Shown: positions 19,561 through 22,426 of the stretch, piece by piece
How the letters are laid out: each line of letters starts with the position of its first letter
Position numbering within the stretch: the first letter of the stretch is position 1
From: Oehlia diaphana
Taxonomy: Eukaryota; Glomeromycota; Glomeromycetes; Glomerales; Glomeraceae
Reading direction: 5' to 3'
DNA length: 22,426 bases
Assembly: GCA_003833135.1 (NCBI GenBank)
Contig: QZLH01000313.1
Location: 56,581 to 79,006 of the forward strand
Notes under the pieces: generated by a model
Told to the model about the DNA's origin: nothing
Database searches by the model: none
The model's input: the letters and a program-made list of their open reading frames with translations, nothing else
Program-made: the position numbers and the translations under genes

Positions 19561-21540
19561 TAATTAACATTATAACTGAAGGGCTTTAAACAGCATATCT
19601 ACTACTAAGCATTATCACATTTTTGACGTATTTTAGTAAATTCAATAAAATTTATATTCATTAAAATTTTTTCAATAAGAGGAATTTAATGGGATTTTTA
19701 TAGCCTTAATAATTACTGAGATAAAATATGAATCTCTTTTATCGTATCAATTTTATATGACTATATAAAACAATTTTTGCGTTCAACATAAATTTATTAA
19801 TAATTCATTTCCATATAAATAAACTCTTAAAAATAATTTTCCTTTTTTTCATGAGTTATTAAAATCAGAGTTTTTATATAAGAAGAATGTCGGAGTTTAC
19901 ATGTTTCTTTAATTTCAAAATGGAGTTTAAAATCGTGCAATAAATATAATAAATTAAATTGGATTACGCAATTATTACACAATTACTTTTAATTGAACCA
20001 TTCGCGGACAACATTTATAATAGTTAATACAATAAACCCTTTTGAAATTATGAATTCAGCCACCTTCACCAAATTAAATGACCACTATAATTAGATAATG
20101 TAAAATATAAATGATCGCTATAATTAGTATAAGAACGGTAAAAATTATGCTAATTTTGACAATTACACAAACTTTATTTTTAAATCAGGTAAAATTGGGA
20201 TTAACCCAGAATAATTTATGGTTTAAAAAAAAAAGCCGAGATCGAAGTTTAGCTAAGTATATTTTTTAAAAGAGGAGATCTGAATATTCATCAAGGAACA
20301 AGTTATGTATGGCATATTATGATGCTGACAAATTAAAAAGATCAGATGAAAGATGAAATTTTGAGAAAATTAACAAACCGATGAAAAAAAAAAAATATGA
20401 GACAGTTACATATTAATAAATTATTTTACAAACTCAAATTTCATCATCATGTATACGAAACAATTATAGTATAATTTAATTACTTCTCATTTTCAGGATG
20501 TACATAAACACAAACACGATGTGAGAAAACTTGTTACGATTATTCATATTGTTTTTGTATAGGAGCCAATATTTAGAAAATTTTCAACTTTTAATTCCCT
20601 TTTTGTTAAACTATTTCTCAGGAATTTTGAAAAAAAAAAATAATTTTTTTAGCTGATTCATTAAATTTAGTGTAACTATTATAACTATTAGAGTTTCATT
20701 AAGATAAGATGCCAATTAGCTAAAATATAAAGCCCAAAATTATGATATTGACCAAATACACGTTGTTAGTGAATAGGCTAATAAACATGAAACTGACTAA
20801 GGCAAAGTAACAACAAATGTAACTGGACACAAGTACAAAGTACCAATATAGAACCGCAGCTCCACATGGAACAAATAATAAGATTGATGGCGTAGTAATA
20901 ATTTAATGTACCAATTAGAATTTTGTAGAATGTACCAATTAGAATAATATAAATTACTGTGCGTTATTTAAAATAAGTATAAATATGCCTTCACTTTTTC
21001 CAAGGTATTCAGAAAAATTCTGAATCAAATAGGTCTTAAAATATTAATATTAAATATCTATTTTAAAATCCAAAACGAAAACTTTCCAAATTTACAAATC
21101 AAATATAAAGTGTGGTATAATGTTTAAAAAAAAAATCCAATTTAAATACTTAATCAATTAATGAATTTAACTCGTGTCTTTAATAAAACAAATCCACTAA
21201 ACCAAGTAACTTAACTTCAATATTTACAAATCCAAGTTGTTCAATTCTAATATATAAATTAAACTAATAATCCAATATGAGGAAACTATCGAAGTTTAAG
21301 TTTAAAAGTTATATTCATTACAGAACTTATTAATTTATTAACACTTGCAAGGGGAATAGTGGCAGAATTCTTCGCTTCACAACGTCTATTTTAATATCTG
21401 TAATGAAACACAAATAAGCTTATATTCGTTTAGATTATTATATTCTCCGAACATATTAATAACATACGTCATAACAAAGTAAATTATTGTTTACACACTT
21501 TTTTTAATTCTGCAAAATTATTATTTAAATTTTAGTATAC
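19561..21540. other. AT-rich intergenic DNA
   Basis: Nearly 2 kb without a supported gene on either strand. Frames are short and broken. The slightly protein-like stretch around 20270-20380 is interrupted by stops and has no recognisable motif. Confidence 0.5.
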
Positions 21541-21599
21541 TACGTTGACAAATGACAATGACCGTTTATTACTTAATGCCCAATAAAGGATATCCTGCA

Positions 21600-21826
21600 A
21601 AGTGCATTTTCACGTGACCACCCATTTTATTCATCGCAAGGCATCACACCCATATCTAAATGCGAAATACTATTTATCTGAGGGACTCAGTTTTTTTTGA
21701 GTAGGTAAAAACTTATTCGTCACCCCTTATTCGTCACTGAACTTTCACGTGCAACTGCATAATGCCGTAATGCCGGCCCTGTAGGTGCTCTTTTTTACGG
21801 TTACGCAGGGGCAGTTATAAATGCTG
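21600..21826. other. GC-richer flank of the inverted-repeat cluster
   Basis: This contains a further CACGTGACC (about 21612-21620), a CATCACACCCATA phrase and a GCCGTAATGCCGGCC segment. It probably holds eroded pieces of the same inverted-repeat families as the adjoining elements. No gene is seen. Confidence 0.35.
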
Positions 21827-21949
21827 TAGTTAACCGAAAAAGGAGCCAAATTCCTGTTTGCCGATCATCCAGACCGGTTTAATCGCAGAAAATCCATGAC
21901 GATCTACGTCTGAGCCGGGTCTGGATCACGTTTCGGCTTCGGCTAACTA
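21827..21949. repeat. Nested inverted repeat / hairpin
   Basis: Outer arms TAGTTAACCGAA (21827-21838) and TTCGGCTAACTA (21938-21949) pair at 11 of 12 positions. Inside them ATCCAGACCGG (21867-21877) pairs with CCGGGTCTGGAT (21915-21926), with one extra base. The whole could fold into an extended hairpin. It may be a small element or a remnant, directly abutting the 21951-22125 element. Confidence 0.6.
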
Positions 21950-21950
21950 C

Positions 21951-22125
21951 ATTTACCCCAGTATCGCCCCAAGATTTCTAAGTAAAATTCCACCCCACGT
22001 GACCAGTGATGTTGTGAAAAATATTTTTTCACCACTAAAAATTTTCCGTCCCCAGAATACTTATGAAAAAATGAAAACGGTGGGTGTGACGCGGGGTGAC
22101 ATCTTGGGGCGACGCTGGGGGAGAT
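21951..22125. mobile_element. 175-bp terminal-inverted-repeat element (MITE-like)
   Basis: The 25-bp ends at 21951-21975 and 22101-22125 are inverted copies matching at 21 of 25 positions; the inner TCGCCCCAAGAT is identical. The element is flanked by the direct repeat GGCTAACTAC (21941-21950 and 22126-22135). A 10-bp duplication would fit a Mutator-like (MULE) derived element. The interior has CACCCCACGTGACC (about 21991-22004) and a near-palindrome at 22014-22032, and no coding frame. The left flank repeat also serves as an arm of the adjacent hairpin, so the duplication may be coincidental. Confidence 0.6.
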
Positions 22126-22135
22126 GGCTAACTAC

Positions 22136-22426
22136 ACCATTATAAAGTTGAGCATTATTTACATTGTTGAATTGTTGATCGGAACAAAGATCAACAAAAA
22201 AAAACCAATCTTGACCCCCTAAAAATTTTATAATTTTTATTATTTGAAAGACGAAACAGAACACTTCTAATGCACCCGCAATTTCAAATTGAATTCACTA
22301 TAAATTGATCAGAAAATATATATACAGTTCTCGAAAAAAGTAATCGGAATTGCAAAAAATGCAAAAAAATAAAAACCAGTGATTATAATAACTTCAAATT
22401 TCGAAAATTTGTTGCTAAATGTGTAA
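22136..22426. other. AT-rich end of the window
   Basis: No gene is supported. The 67-codon minus-strand frame at 22061-22264 overlaps the inverted-repeat element and is judged a chance frame. Confidence 0.5.

Noticed and set aside
21760..21930. Possible tRNA in the GC-richer island
   Set aside because: Hairpins are present but no acceptor stem, T-loop or anticodon arrangement could be laid out.
22061..22264. 67-codon minus-strand frame
   Set aside because: Overlaps the inverted-repeat element and AT-rich flank; no motif.
1..22426. CRISPR array, bacterial operon or Shine-Dalgarno features
   Set aside because: Spliceosomal introns and fungal-type families show this is eukaryotic nuclear DNA; no regularly spaced short repeats were found.

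Overview
The window is very AT-rich eukaryotic DNA with short introns (75-85 bp, GT...AG). It is dominated by tandem copies of one gene family on the minus strand. The encoded proteins are a serine/threonine or tyrosine-kinase-like (TKL-type) kinase domain, a small four-cysteine zinc-ribbon-like linker and a second, kinase-derived domain lacking catalytic residues. The linker wording (Cys-x2-Cys ... Trp-Cys-x2-Cys, then NFPNWT ... LIQ.SQL ... YFEWI) and the LRR relics on the other strand resemble families greatly expanded in arbuscular mycorrhizal fungi, so I infer Rhizophagus or a close relative. That assignment rests on recognition, not on a search.

Layout, left to right. 1-597: AT-rich, no gene. 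About 598-1920: decayed kinase copy (copy A). About 2085-2945: decayed leucine-rich-repeat/coiled-coil gene on the plus strand. 3127-5528: kinase copy B, five exons, one 1-bp frameshift. About 5606-5875: inverted-repeat element immediately upstream of copy B. About 6095-7380: relic block P1. About 7551-9021: decayed unidentified coding remnants on the plus strand. About 9030-9730: second LRR/coiled-coil relic. 10167-12762: kinase copy C, five exons, one ~11-bp deletion. About 13311-14890: relic block P2, carrying a second inverted-repeat element. 15132-17746: kinase copy D, five exons, fully open (764 residues). About 17747-22426: mostly AT-rich intergenic DNA with two weak ORF candidates and, at about 21600-22135, a GC-richer island of nested inverted repeats.

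How the pieces relate. Copy D is the only copy I can read without a break. It has an apparently active first kinase domain (Gly-loop, AIK lysine, HRD, DFG) and a C-terminal pseudokinase. Copies B and C keep the same four intron positions and phases. Both, however, are broken inside the activation segment of the first kinase while their pseudokinase exons stay open. Copy A is deleted across the same segment. The plus-strand LRR relic sits tail-to-tail with a kinase copy twice, so an [LRR + kinase] unit was duplicated. Relic blocks P1 and P2 share one deletion junction, so an already broken copy was itself duplicated. The picture is an actively expanding, contracting and recombining array. The C-terminal tails are its fastest-changing part: an 18-bp repeat in B, a G-rich minisatellite in C, and a longer non-repetitive tail in D and A.
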